Assembly: GCF_017114995.1 (NCBI RefSeq)
Contig: NZ_JABXKL010000080.1
Coordinates: forward strand, 62,001-126,000
Direction: 5' to 3'
Length of the DNA stretch: 64,000 nt
From: Nostoc sp. NMS9
Lineage (GTDB): Bacteria > Cyanobacteriota > Cyanobacteriia > Cyanobacteriales > Nostocaceae
How positions within the stretch are numbered: position 1 is the first letter of the stretch; each line of letters opens with the position of its first letter. Made by a program: the position numbers and the translations under genes. Shown here in pieces: positions 37,379-46,317 of this stretch. The notes below the pieces were generated by a model. That model was not told where the DNA came from, made no database searches, and worked only from the letters and a program-made list of their open reading frames with translations.

Positions 37379-37606
37379 AGGTAGCAGGGCTTGTGAACGC
37401 CACAAGGGTAAAATTTGGGACTTCCAAATAAAAAAATATCCCATTGCTCTGATGGTAGGGGAGCAGGGAGCTTTCTAGCAGGAGGAGAAAAAGTCGTTTT
37501 GATGGGCGTGAAATTGGATAATTTATTTTTTGGAATTCCCTTTTGTCAATATCATTAAAAATAAATCTTTGGGCTTGAGTGATGAAAAAAGGTTGTATAA
37601 CTCGAT

Positions 37607-37633
37607 GGATGGGCTGAGGTACGAAGCCCATCC
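37607..37633. repeat. Hairpin between convergent genes
   Basis: GGATGGGCT and AGCCCATCC form a perfect 9-bp stem with a nine-base loop. It lacks a T-run; it may terminate transcription from either side or be a dispersed palindrome. Confidence 0.5.
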
Positions 37634-37660
37634 TACCGCGCTTGAGTGCAAACGAGATTC

Positions 37661-38035
37661 TTATCTCTGTTTGCAGCTTGCGGTAAGTTCTACATTGTAG
37701 AAAGTCCCTGATTTGGGCTTAATTGAACGCAATTCCTGAATAAAAGCATTAAATGTTGTATTGCTTGTGCCGAAGCCAGCTTCAGCACAAGCAGATAAAC
37801 CTCCTTCGATAGGAATAGGAGATCCTGCCCTGGGACTATATACAATGAATTTATCGACGGTGCTAGTGCCGACTGCAAACCCGATAACCTGGCGAATTGT
37901 TTGCAAAGCAGCATTATCTAAGGGACCACCAATACTGCCAATACTGATATTAACCGCACGATTTTCATCAGCAAAGGCTGGCGCAGTAATCGACAATACT
38001 GCCCCGACAATCATGAAACAGGTGAACTTCTTCAT
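37661..38035 (-). CDS. Small secreted hypothetical protein
   Basis: A 124-residue protein with a signal peptide (MKKFTCFMIVGAVLSITAPA, cleavage after AFA) and a mature part of about 100 residues. The mature part has two Cys (GLSACAEAGF and TASCKQR) that may form a disulfide. I recognise no family. It is likely periplasmic, with GGAAAAAA-type Shine-Dalgarno spacing before the ATG. Confidence 0.65.
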   Translation of the reverse strand: MKKFTCFMIVGAVLSITAPAFADENRAVNISIGSIGGPLDNAALQTIRQVIGFAVGTSTVDKFIVYSPRAGSPIPIEGGLSACAEAGFGTSNTTFNAFIQELRSIKPKSGTFYNVELTASCKQR

Positions 38036-38247
38036 TTTTTTCCTCCAAAAAATTGGAAAACTAATAATTAGATTTTGATATAGATGAAGTATATCAGAGA
38101 CTCTGCCATGTAAGGTTTTCAGCCATATTGTTGTACCTCACTCGTTTTACTTTTATTGCCACTATAGTATTGAGTATTGCCCATTTCGTCAGGTAGCGAT
38201 CACGTACTAGCCGAATAATTAGTAACATTAAAATATTTTCGTGTGCA

Positions 38248-39738
38248 ATGAAAAGACCTGGATTTATTGAGCGTCATCACCTGTGGACAGAAATCCAAAA
38301 AGAAGCATCTGAAAAGATCAAGGCTGTTGTTAAAGAACGGGATCTACTGTTGATTCGTACTGCTTGGTCAGACCAGCATGGCATTGTTCGCAGCAAATCG
38401 CTCTTACCGCAGACATTTTTAAGCGCCTTAGAAAACGGTATGCAAATCAGCACAGGGACATTCCTATTTGATACTGGTGGTGCAATAGTATTTAACCCGT
38501 TTGTTCCTGGCGGTAGTTTAGATATGCCTTCGATGACAGGTGCGCCAAATCTTGTGGCTGTTCCTGACCCTGATACCTTCAAAATTGTGCCTTGGGCAAA
38601 ACGTACTGGCTTTATTCTCTGTGACGAGTACTTTCAAAATGGTCAGGTAATGCCCTTTTCCAGTCGCGGTATTTTGCACCAATCATTGGTAGAGTTACAT
38701 CAAAGAGGATTAGAGCATATTGTCGGCTTAGAAGTTGAGTGGTATCTGGCAAAGTTAGAAGATCCAATGTTAGCGATCGCTAATGTTGGTACTTCTGGAA
38801 AACCTGGTGAACCTGCCAAAGTTAGCGCTGTAGAGCATAGTTTCCAATACCTTTTAGAATCACACAATCCAGAGATTCACGACTTACTGCGCGTTTTAGC
38901 AGAAAACTTAGTTGAAATGGGATTGCCTTTAAGGAGTGTAGAAAACGAAGGGGGTGCCGGTCAATTTGAATTTACCTTTGACCCGATTCCGGCATTGCAA
39001 GCTGCGGATACAATGATGATATTCCGAATGGCGACCAAGCAAATCTGCCGTCAACAAGGTTACATCGCATCATTTATGTGTCGTCCAGGATTGCAAGGTT
39101 CTTCTTCCAATGGCTGGCATTTGCACCAATCCCTTGTAGACCGAACCACAGGCGAGAACGCTTTCATGTCTGCAAACACCAAAACCCTAATGTCAGATTT
39201 AGGTAAACATTTCGTTGGTGGTCTTCTTAAACACGCCAATGCCGCTTCTGTGTTCACAACCCCGACAATTAACGGCTACAAAAGATTTAGGCCTTATTCC
39301 CTAGCTCCTGACCGTGCCGGATGGGGGTTGGAAAACCGAGGGGCAATGATTAGATTACAAGGCGGTTATGATGATCCCACCACCCATATTGAAAACCGAG
39401 TTGGAGAACCAGCAGCCAATCCTTACCTGTATATGGCATCGCAATTGATTTCTGGGTTAGATGGTGTAGATCGTAAAGTTGACCCTGGCTCCCCAACAGA
39501 GTCACCTTACGCTACAGAAAGTCCGACATTACCCAAAAGTTTGCCAGAGGCGATTTCATATTTGAGCCAAAGCGAACTTTTTTCTCAAAAAATGGGGCAG
39601 CAGTTCATCAACTTCATCATTAAGATGAAACAGAGTGAAATTAATCGCTTTTTGCAGTCCGTCGCCGATCAGCCAGCAGAAGACTATTTAAAGCAAGTGA
39701 CTAACTGGGAGCAAAGAGAATATTTTGAATTATTTTAA
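38248..39738 (+). CDS. Glutamine synthetase family protein (non-GlnA type)
   Basis: A 496-residue ATP-dependent ligase of the GS superfamily. Visible are VGLEVEWYL (metal Glu), ENEGGAGQFEFTF, SSNGWHLHQSL (metal His), RFRPYSLAPDRAGWGLENRG (substrate and nucleotide Arg) and IENRVGEPAANPYLYMA. It is longer and more divergent than GlnA and GlnN, resembling gamma-glutamyl-polyamine or GlnT-like enzymes. The true amine substrate is unknown. A degraded amidohydrolase remnant follows on the opposite strand. Confidence 0.82.
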   Translation: MKRPGFIERHHLWTEIQKEASEKIKAVVKERDLLLIRTAWSDQHGIVRSKSLLPQTFLSALENGMQISTGTFLFDTGGAIVFNPFVPGGSLDMPSMTGAPNLVAVPDPDTFKIVPWAKRTGFILCDEYFQNGQVMPFSSRGILHQSLVELHQRGLEHIVGLEVEWYLAKLEDPMLAIANVGTSGKPGEPAKVSAVEHSFQYLLESHNPEIHDLLRVLAENLVEMGLPLRSVENEGGAGQFEFTFDPIPALQAADTMMIFRMATKQICRQQGYIASFMCRPGLQGSSSNGWHLHQSLVDRTTGENAFMSANTKTLMSDLGKHFVGGLLKHANAASVFTTPTINGYKRFRPYSLAPDRAGWGLENRGAMIRLQGGYDDPTTHIENRVGEPAANPYLYMASQLISGLDGVDRKVDPGSPTESPYATESPTLPKSLPEAISYLSQSELFSQKMGQQFINFIIKMKQSEINRFLQSVADQPAEDYLKQVTNWEQREYFELF

Positions 39739-39789
39739 AGTGAATAATTCTTGGGAATGTTGCGCTTTTAAAGAGAATTATTAAGGTAT

Positions 39790-39960
39790 TTAAGTGAATC
39801 TTTTGACAATTGCCTGAACGTTACTAATTACTTCAGCTTTGTCAACTGTCAAAATTTGACGCTCACCCATAATGATTTTGCCATCAACAATCACAGTATT
39901 CACGTCCCCTGAGCGCATACTGTAGACCAAAGTCACTGGGTAGTGCACCACAAGCATGAG
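39790..39960 (-). pseudogene. Amidohydrolase (TRZ/ATZ type) C-terminal remnant
   Basis: Translating the minus strand gives about 55 codons ending at TAA 39790-39792. The product contains VTLVYSMRSGDVNTVIVDGK and IIMGERQILTVDK, the typical tail of cytosine-deaminase-like amidohydrolases. No upstream catalytic region remains before dnaG, so this is a 3' fragment of a lost gene. Confidence 0.6.
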
Positions 39961-40021
39961 CTAAGATGGTTGGCACTTCTAATACACTAGTATTTTGAAG
40001 ACTGAAAGTATTGCTATTGTG

Positions 40022-41980
40022 TCAACTTAGCTCTGTGATGGAAAATAACCGTTGTCGGTCTATTTGTTGAAGCTTGATTTTTTCAGCGTAGAAAGCCTGA
40101 TAATAATATTGATACCGCTCTGGTTCAGCTTCTGGATCGGTTTGTTGCCATAGTTCCAAAAAGTGACGATAGCGTTTTTCAAGCATCACTAAATCCATAC
40201 AAGCGATCGCAGCTTGAACTACTTGCGGAGTCCGAAGTATTTCTTTTTGGTTTTTTTCATCCACATGAAATAAATGGGAAATTAACCCACTCTCGCTGTC
40301 AAATTCTAAGAACTGATCTTGCAGGCGGGAAATTAAATTTGGTAGAGACGCCAAGTTTTTCGTCTCTCCATCACAGGATGAAATTTCTAAAATCTGTTGC
40401 CATAAAAATCGGTGGTGGGAAAGGCTAAATTGCAAATCTCGCTCCTCTAGTTCGTCAACAATCATTTGACGCTGTTCGGGACAATGCAAGTAAATTCGCA
40501 ATAATAAAGCCTCTGCGTGTTCTAAAAGGCTGCGTTCTGTAGGGAGTGGGGAGTTAGGAATGGGGAGTGCGGAAATTTTACTACCTCCCCATGCTTTCTT
40601 CGCTGACACAGGCTTAGAATATGTAGCCGCAGCCGGAGCAATTTGAGTTAACAGGTTTTCGACTCGTAGAGGTATAAGTCTGGTATCTCCCAAACTTAGT
40701 ATTTCTGCACAGTAGGAAACGTAATAGTTGCGTGTATCGCTGTTAGCTATATTTTTAAGTAATTTGACTATTTGCTGAGTTACTTGCTGAAAATCAGTAG
40801 CCTGTTTTAAGTCTCGGTCTTGAATAATTTGCTGAATCTGCCAGTCTAGCCAAAGTGGCGCATTTTTTAGCAGTTCTCCATAATCTTCTGGAGTGTGACT
40901 ATGTAAATATTCATCAGCATCTTTGCCATCGGGTAAATTGAGAATTTTTAGCTGAACTTCGCCCTTGTATGCCAGTTCGGCAATTTCACCGATCGCTCTT
41001 TCGGCGGCATTAGTTCCGGCTTTATCAGCATCAAAGTTGAGTACTAATTGTTTCGATTCGGTGTAGCGTAATATTAACCGCACTTGTTCTAAGCTTAAAG
41101 CTGTACCGAGTGAGGCAACGGCATTATTAATACCAGCAGCGTGGAGAGCGATCGCATCAAAATATCCCTCCACCACCACCGCTTGATCGAGTCGAGAAAT
41201 CCCATCTTTGGCTCGATCGAGGGCAAATAAGGTTTTACCTTTACTAAAAAGTTCGGTTTCTGGTGAATTCAGATATTTAGGCTGCTCATCAGTCAGAGTT
41301 CTCCCACCAAAGGCAATAACGCGCCCTTGGACATCACGGATGGGAATCATCAAGCGATCGCGAAATGCATCATAATACCCACCCCCTTCCCGGCGTGGTT
41401 TAATTAATCCCGCTTTTTCCAGTATTTGCACTGGGTAATGTTTATCTTCCACTAAATAACGATAGAGAGTTTCCCAACCTGCGGGGGCATAACCTAAACC
41501 AAATTGCTGTATAGTTTCTTCTTTGAATTGGCGGTTAGATTGCAAATATTGAAGTGCTTTTTGCCCTTGGGATTGTCTGAGGGCGTGTTGATAAAACTGG
41601 GCGGACGTTGCCAGAACTTCATATAACTGCTCACGCAAAGATAGCTGACGCTGTAATTCTTGGCGTTGTTCGGGTTCGAGAGTTTGCACAGGTACTTGGT
41701 AACGCCGTGCTAAATCCAACACCACGTCAGCAAAAGAACGCTTCCCCAACTCCATGACAAACTTAATGGCATTTCCCCCGGCTTGACAGCCGAAGCAATA
41801 GTACATTTGCTTGGTCTGGCTGACGGTGAAACTGGGAGATTTCTCATCATGGAAGGGGCACAAACCGACAAAATCCTTTCCTCGTTTGCGTAAAACTACG
41901 TATTCCGAAACGACATCTACAATATCAGCCCGGAGTTTAACTTCTTCAATTGTGTCTGGGTGCAAGCGGGGGATTTGCAT
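40022..41980 (-). CDS. dnaG: DNA primase
   Basis: A 652-residue primase that makes RNA primers at the replication fork. The N-terminal CHC2-type zinc finger shows LCPFHDEKSPSF and YYCFGCQAGGNA. The TOPRIM domain has VVVEGYFDAIALH and LNFDADKAGTNA. A C-terminal helicase-interaction region follows, with a low-complexity linker near 470-490. ATG 41980 (MQIPRLHPDTIEEVK) matches the family; the ATG at 41998 lies in a heptanucleotide repeat and is unlikely. Confidence 0.97.
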   Translation of the reverse strand: MQIPRLHPDTIEEVKLRADIVDVVSEYVVLRKRGKDFVGLCPFHDEKSPSFTVSQTKQMYYCFGCQAGGNAIKFVMELGKRSFADVVLDLARRYQVPVQTLEPEQRQELQRQLSLREQLYEVLATSAQFYQHALRQSQGQKALQYLQSNRQFKEETIQQFGLGYAPAGWETLYRYLVEDKHYPVQILEKAGLIKPRREGGGYYDAFRDRLMIPIRDVQGRVIAFGGRTLTDEQPKYLNSPETELFSKGKTLFALDRAKDGISRLDQAVVVEGYFDAIALHAAGINNAVASLGTALSLEQVRLILRYTESKQLVLNFDADKAGTNAAERAIGEIAELAYKGEVQLKILNLPDGKDADEYLHSHTPEDYGELLKNAPLWLDWQIQQIIQDRDLKQATDFQQVTQQIVKLLKNIANSDTRNYYVSYCAEILSLGDTRLIPLRVENLLTQIAPAAATYSKPVSAKKAWGGSKISALPIPNSPLPTERSLLEHAEALLLRIYLHCPEQRQMIVDELEERDLQFSLSHHRFLWQQILEISSCDGETKNLASLPNLISRLQDQFLEFDSESGLISHLFHVDEKNQKEILRTPQVVQAAIACMDLVMLEKRYRHFLELWQQTDPEAEPERYQYYYQAFYAEKIKLQQIDRQRLFSITELS

Positions 41981-42020
41981 GGCTTTGTCATTAGTCATTG
42001 GTCATTGGTCATTGGTCATG
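41981..42020. repeat. AATGACC heptanucleotide repeat at dnaG start
   Basis: Four or five TCATTGG/TCATTAG units directly precede the dnaG start codon on its transcript side and create spurious in-frame ATG codons. Confidence 0.75.
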
Positions 42021-42145
42021 AACTTTGGAGAAATACCAAAGGACAAATGACTTTAGACTTCTGATCGCTATTATATTCTTGTTGCTAGACCAAGAATGAT
42101 GTATAGAATTGCTTAGACTTAATTTTATCAGAGGAAATACTGAAA

Positions 42146-43498
42146 ATGGGGCGTATTTTTATATCAGCGGCTCATGGAGGCAAAGAAGCCGGAGGAATAG
42201 ATCAAGGCGCGATCGCAGGTGGTACAAGTGAAGCAAAAGAAATGATTCTGCTGCGGGATTTGATTGTCACGGAACTCAGAGCGCGGAGTTTGGAAGTTTT
42301 AGCGGTTCCTGATGACTTGAGCGCCGCCCAAACTATCACCTGGATCAATTCTCGTGGCCGCCGGATTGATGTCGCTCTAGAAATTGCAGCTAATGCGGCT
42401 AACAGCCCTTCTGTGCGTGGAGCTAGCGTTTTCTACATTGCTAATAATAGCGATCGCAAGAGCAATGCTGAACAGTTACTAGTGGGATTGTTGCGCCGCG
42501 TACCCCAATTACCGAATCGGGGAGTCAAACCAGATACAGATAGTGGATTGGGTAGTTTAGGATTCTGTCGTCAGACAACGCTGCCAGCTTTGGTGATGCA
42601 AGTGGGGTTTCTTAGCAATCCAGAAGATCGGGCTTTGCTGCAAACTCGTCGCCGCGATTTTGCTTTGGGAATTGTCGATGGATTGGTGACTTGGAGTCGT
42701 GTAATTGACCCCACTCCTGGAACTCCGACAGAAGCAAATTATCCACCAATTAATATTAATATTAATGGACAAAGTTACACAGAACAAGGGGTTTTAGTTA
42801 ATGGTAATGCTTACATCCCCATTGATTTAGTAGACCTTCTACGAATTGACCTTTCAAAAGCAGCTAATGTCAATCGGATTACTTATCACAAAATAGTTTA
42901 TGTCAAAGCCATCGAACTGCGAGATTTTAATGTTGCAGTCAGTTGGGATGCGGCAACGCGTACCGTTAGCTTGCGATCAAATTTGGTGGTTTGCCCTGGT
43001 CAATTTTCGCGGGTAATGTCAAACGGTAATACTTCCGAAGTACAGTTACAATTATTCCTCAGAAATAATAATGAAAATGCTTTAGCAAAGTTTCCTGATA
43101 TCCCAAAGCTTTATCGGGAAGAAGCAGGTATAGAGGGAGTGAACTATGATATTGCCTTTTGCCAAATGTGTGTAGAAACGGGATTTTTACGGTTTGGTGG
43201 TGATATTAAACCTGAGCAAAATAACTTTGCAGGCTTAGGTGCGATCGGTGGTGGTTCGGAGGCTGCATCTTTTCCAAGTGCCAGAATTGGAGTCAGGGCA
43301 CACGTCCAACATTTAAAAGCTTACGCTAGTTTAGAACCTTTGGTACAAGAAGTAGTAGATCCAAGGTTTCGCTTTGTCACACGCGGGATTGCGCCATTAA
43401 TCGATCAGCTATCAGGGCGGTGGTCAGCAGATTTGGATTATGGTACGAAGATTTCAGCAATGCTCAAACGATTATATGAATCAGCAGGACTTCTTTGA
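42146..43498 (+). CDS. Amidase_3-like plus glucosaminidase fusion, amidase site degenerate
   Basis: 450 residues in three parts. First is an N-acetylmuramoyl-L-alanine amidase (Amidase_3) fold at about 1-185, with ISAAHGGKE and GGTSEAKEMILLRD. Second is a copper-amine-oxidase-N-like segment at about 200-285. Third is a C-terminal glucosaminidase-type domain at about 300-450 with CVETGFLRFGG (likely catalytic Glu), NNFAGLGA and the VRAHVQHLKAYAS tail. In the amidase half the usual IHAN zinc His reads IAAN and the catalytic EVGFL Glu reads QVGFL, so amidase activity is doubtful. No signal peptide is visible. Confidence 0.8.
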   Translation: MGRIFISAAHGGKEAGGIDQGAIAGGTSEAKEMILLRDLIVTELRARSLEVLAVPDDLSAAQTITWINSRGRRIDVALEIAANAANSPSVRGASVFYIANNSDRKSNAEQLLVGLLRRVPQLPNRGVKPDTDSGLGSLGFCRQTTLPALVMQVGFLSNPEDRALLQTRRRDFALGIVDGLVTWSRVIDPTPGTPTEANYPPINININGQSYTEQGVLVNGNAYIPIDLVDLLRIDLSKAANVNRITYHKIVYVKAIELRDFNVAVSWDAATRTVSLRSNLVVCPGQFSRVMSNGNTSEVQLQLFLRNNNENALAKFPDIPKLYREEAGIEGVNYDIAFCQMCVETGFLRFGGDIKPEQNNFAGLGAIGGGSEAASFPSARIGVRAHVQHLKAYASLEPLVQEVVDPRFRFVTRGIAPLIDQLSGRWSADLDYGTKISAMLKRLYESAGLL

Positions 43499-43541
43499 GT
43501 AAGGAAAGGAAAATTACTCAGGTTCTGCACAGTGCGATCGC

Positions 43542-43920
43542 CTATGGTGGGCGGAACGCCATCGCAAACACGATCTGCTTCAGCTGTTTTTTGACAAACC
43601 GCTTGCTAATTACTTGATTAGCCGTTGATTCTACAAACTCAGTTGCAATAGCTTCACCATTTCGCCAACGTTCTTCATAGTTGGGGATATATAGCAGATT
43701 TCAACGTCGTGAGGTACAGAAATACTCCAGCCGCATATTGCTGTATTGGTTTACTTTTTGGCGGTCAAAATGGTCAAGCATTAACCATTGGCGTAGTTCG
43801 TATATCTTTTCAAGATTGTCAGGGGTATCACCTTAGCCCGTAATTTAACTGGACAAGCTTGCTATGTATTTTACCGAGTATTTCTGCTTTGATTCCAGCA
43901 GTCTAAAAATATAGTCAATG
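43542..43920 (-). pseudogene. Degraded gene of unknown family
   Basis: The minus strand keeps a coding-like frame. Segments NLEKIYELRQWLMLDHFDRQ and NYEERWRNGEAIATEFVEST are in one frame but separated by an in-frame TGA near 43702, and the frame ends at TAG 43542-43544. A frameshift near 43850 joins an upstream piece ending KLVQLNYGLR. I do not recognise the family. It fills most of the 511-bp gap 43499-44009. Confidence 0.4.
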
Positions 43921-44009
43921 CATACTACTGTAAATCTATCGGTTTAGGGTATTATACTGACAACTACGATCGCTTCCTTAGCAACTACAAAGTACAAGGA
44001 GAAATTTTT

Positions 44010-44891
44010 ATGACATTTACTGCAACACGAATTGAGATTACGCCTAGTGGAGCAGCTTTAGGGGCAGTTGTTACTGGTGTTGATGCCAGTATTGCAGCAG
44101 AACCAGAAGTAATTTTGCAACTCAAACAGGCGTGGCGCGATCACCACATCCTCATCTTCAAAAATCAACAATTGACCGACGACCAATTATTAGCCTTTGC
44201 AAATTACTTTGGCGACATTCTCCAACAGCCTGCCTATGTCCGTAAAGGAGAAACCGAGCCGTACCTGCCGCCCCTTGTTCTTACTCTTGCAAATGCTGCC
44301 TCTGAAGAAAGTTCCGTCAATCTTGCACCCAACTATCGTGAACTTTTACCCCATATCGATCATGACTGGTTGCCTACACCATCTAGTGGTTCATTTTTAT
44401 ATGGGGTAGAACTACCTGAGAATGGCCCTGATACCTATTGGGTGAATTTGATTCAGGCTTACGAAGAACTAGATGATGCTACTAAAAAACAGATTGCTGG
44501 CTTGCAGTTACGCCATTTTAATTTCTATGGCAAGTATCGGGATAAGTATCCTGAGCCTGGCTACGCAGCTGGGCGTTCCGTTGAACCCGGTGAACAAGTT
44601 GCTACCCATCCTTTGGTTCGCACTCACCCGGATACTGGCAAGAAAGTTCTCTTCTTAAATGCCGCTAGCGAGGTAGATATTGTTGATTACGACCCAGTGG
44701 AAGGGGCAAAGCTAATTGAGCGGTTGCGGGAACACATTCAGCAACCCCACTTTATTTATCAACACCACTGGAGTAAGGGCGACCTGCTTTATTGGGACAA
44801 CCAGGCAACGGCTCACTATCGCCCCGAATTTAATTCCAACGCAACCCGGATTTTGAAGCGGGTTAGCATTCGAGGAAGCCGTCCTTTCTAA
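44010..44891 (+). CDS. TauD/TfdA-family Fe(II)/2-oxoglutarate dioxygenase
   Basis: A 293-residue cytoplasmic dioxygenase. The metal triad is visible as His and Asp in LPHIDHDW (about 112-117) and the distal His in NQATAHYRP (about 270). The 2-oxoglutarate Arg is in SNATRILKRVSIRG. Family members release sulfite from taurine or other sulfonates, or degrade aryl-oxyacids. With SsuA-like and SsuD-like neighbours a sulfonate substrate is likely. The RBS AAGGAG precedes the ATG. Confidence 0.85.
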   Translation: MTFTATRIEITPSGAALGAVVTGVDASIAAEPEVILQLKQAWRDHHILIFKNQQLTDDQLLAFANYFGDILQQPAYVRKGETEPYLPPLVLTLANAASEESSVNLAPNYRELLPHIDHDWLPTPSSGSFLYGVELPENGPDTYWVNLIQAYEELDDATKKQIAGLQLRHFNFYGKYRDKYPEPGYAAGRSVEPGEQVATHPLVRTHPDTGKKVLFLNAASEVDIVDYDPVEGAKLIERLREHIQQPHFIYQHHWSKGDLLYWDNQATAHYRPEFNSNATRILKRVSIRGSRPF

Positions 44892-45108
44892 AGTTCAGCT
44901 AGCTAAAAGTTGTAAATTCTTTCAGATACAAAACTTTACTCCCCCTTTCCTTCTCCACTTTAGAGAGTAGAGGGGGAAAACCTAGTTTTGACACCACCGG
45001 ATGCGATTTGCTCTAGCCTTCTTGGCAAAGATAGAACCTCTAATCGATTCGGTCAGCTTGCAGAGATTTTGCTCCCACCGTATCAGCATCAAAATGAGAT
45101 AGAAAGCT

Positions 45109-46185
45109 ATGGTCAGACTGCAAATTGGAAAACACTCAATATCCAGGCGTGATTTACTTTATACTTTTTATGGATTAATGTCTTTTACTGCCTTAGTCAG
45201 TTGTGGAACAAATAACGGCAACACAGGCAATAACAGCAGCGCAACCTTGAGTACTAATGCCACTAGTAACAATAAAGGCAGTACCAAGCTGGTTCGACTT
45301 GGCTACCAAGTTTCTGGGGATCTAACACACGAAAAAGGCGCGATCGAAAAACGCTTGGCTCCTCAAGGAATAGGTGTTACTTGGTCGCAATTTGTGTCTG
45401 GGCCTCCGCTATTGGAAGCCTTAAATGTGGGTAGCATTGACCTTGGGCCTACTGGCGAAACGCCACCCATTTTTGCTCAGGCAGCTGGTACCAATCTGAT
45501 TTATGTAGTTAATACCCCGCCTGGTACTGGAGAAGGTTCAGCAATTGTTGTGCTAAAGGATTCTCCAATCCAAACATTGGCAGGTCTTAAAGGTAAAAAA
45601 GTTGCTTATTCTAGAGGGACGGCTCAGACCTTTTTTGTGGTGAAAGCGTTTCAAGAGGTAGGGCTAAAAATCAGTGATATTGAATCAGTGAATCTACCCA
45701 TTGCAGATGGAAGAGCAGCGTTTTTGAACAAGACGGTTGATGCCTTTGTAGAAGGCGATCCTAGTCTGATCAAGCTGCAACGGGAAGGCAGTATTCGGGT
45801 CTTACGAAACGCGCAAGGAATTAAGACGCCAGGAAGTTATTACCTAGCTTCACGAGATTTTGCAATTAATAATGCTGAACTCTTGAAAGCAATTTTGTCA
45901 GAGTACTACCAAGTTGGGCAGTGGGCAAACAAAAACAGGCGGGCTGCTGCTGAAATCCTCGCACCGAAGGTCAAGACTGATGTCGATACTATGGAGTTAA
46001 CGCTGACGAGAAGAAAATATGACATGAGACCAATTACTGAGGAAGTAATTAGCGCTCAACAAAAGGTTGCGGATCTTCTGTATGAACTGAAACTTGTGCC
46101 AAAACAAGTCGATGTTAAAGGAGCAACCTTAACTGCCCAGCAGTATGCAGCAATTACACCAGATGCCGTTAGGAATAAGGCTTAA
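45109..46185 (+). CDS. Aliphatic-sulfonate ABC transporter substrate-binding protein (SsuA-like)
   Basis: A 358-residue lipoprotein-type binding protein. The N-terminus has a twin-Arg-like SRRDLL then LMSFTALVSCG, a lipobox with Cys near 32. The SBP core contains GYQVSGDLTHEKGAIEKRL, SQFVSGPPLLEALNVGSIDLG and LKGKKVAYSRGTA, typical of the SsuA/TauA/NrtA class. No ssuB or ssuC gene is adjacent, so it must use a permease encoded elsewhere. Same strand as the TauD gene. Confidence 0.85.
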   Translation: MVRLQIGKHSISRRDLLYTFYGLMSFTALVSCGTNNGNTGNNSSATLSTNATSNNKGSTKLVRLGYQVSGDLTHEKGAIEKRLAPQGIGVTWSQFVSGPPLLEALNVGSIDLGPTGETPPIFAQAAGTNLIYVVNTPPGTGEGSAIVVLKDSPIQTLAGLKGKKVAYSRGTAQTFFVVKAFQEVGLKISDIESVNLPIADGRAAFLNKTVDAFVEGDPSLIKLQREGSIRVLRNAQGIKTPGSYYLASRDFAINNAELLKAILSEYYQVGQWANKNRRAAAEILAPKVKTDVDTMELTLTRRKYDMRPITEEVISAQQKVADLLYELKLVPKQVDVKGATLTAQQYAAITPDAVRNKA

Positions 46186-46264
46186 CCTTTGAATCAGCAA
46201 GCTTGCTAAAAAACCAGACGCGATGCCTGCGGCGGTAAACTACGCAATTATTCTATAATTAGTG

Positions 46265-46297
46265 ATACTAAATATTAGTGAACCTAATATTTAGTAT
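46265..46297 (+). promoter_or_regulatory. 14-bp inverted repeat, putative operator
   Basis: ATACTAAATATTAG (46265-46278), a five-base spacer and CTAATATTTAGTAT (46284-46297) are perfectly complementary. It is AT-rich, centred about 37 bp upstream of the MFS start, with no T-run suitable for termination. It probably binds a dimeric repressor. Confidence 0.6.
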
Positions 46298-46317
46298 AAC
46301 ATCATAGAACTCCCCTG

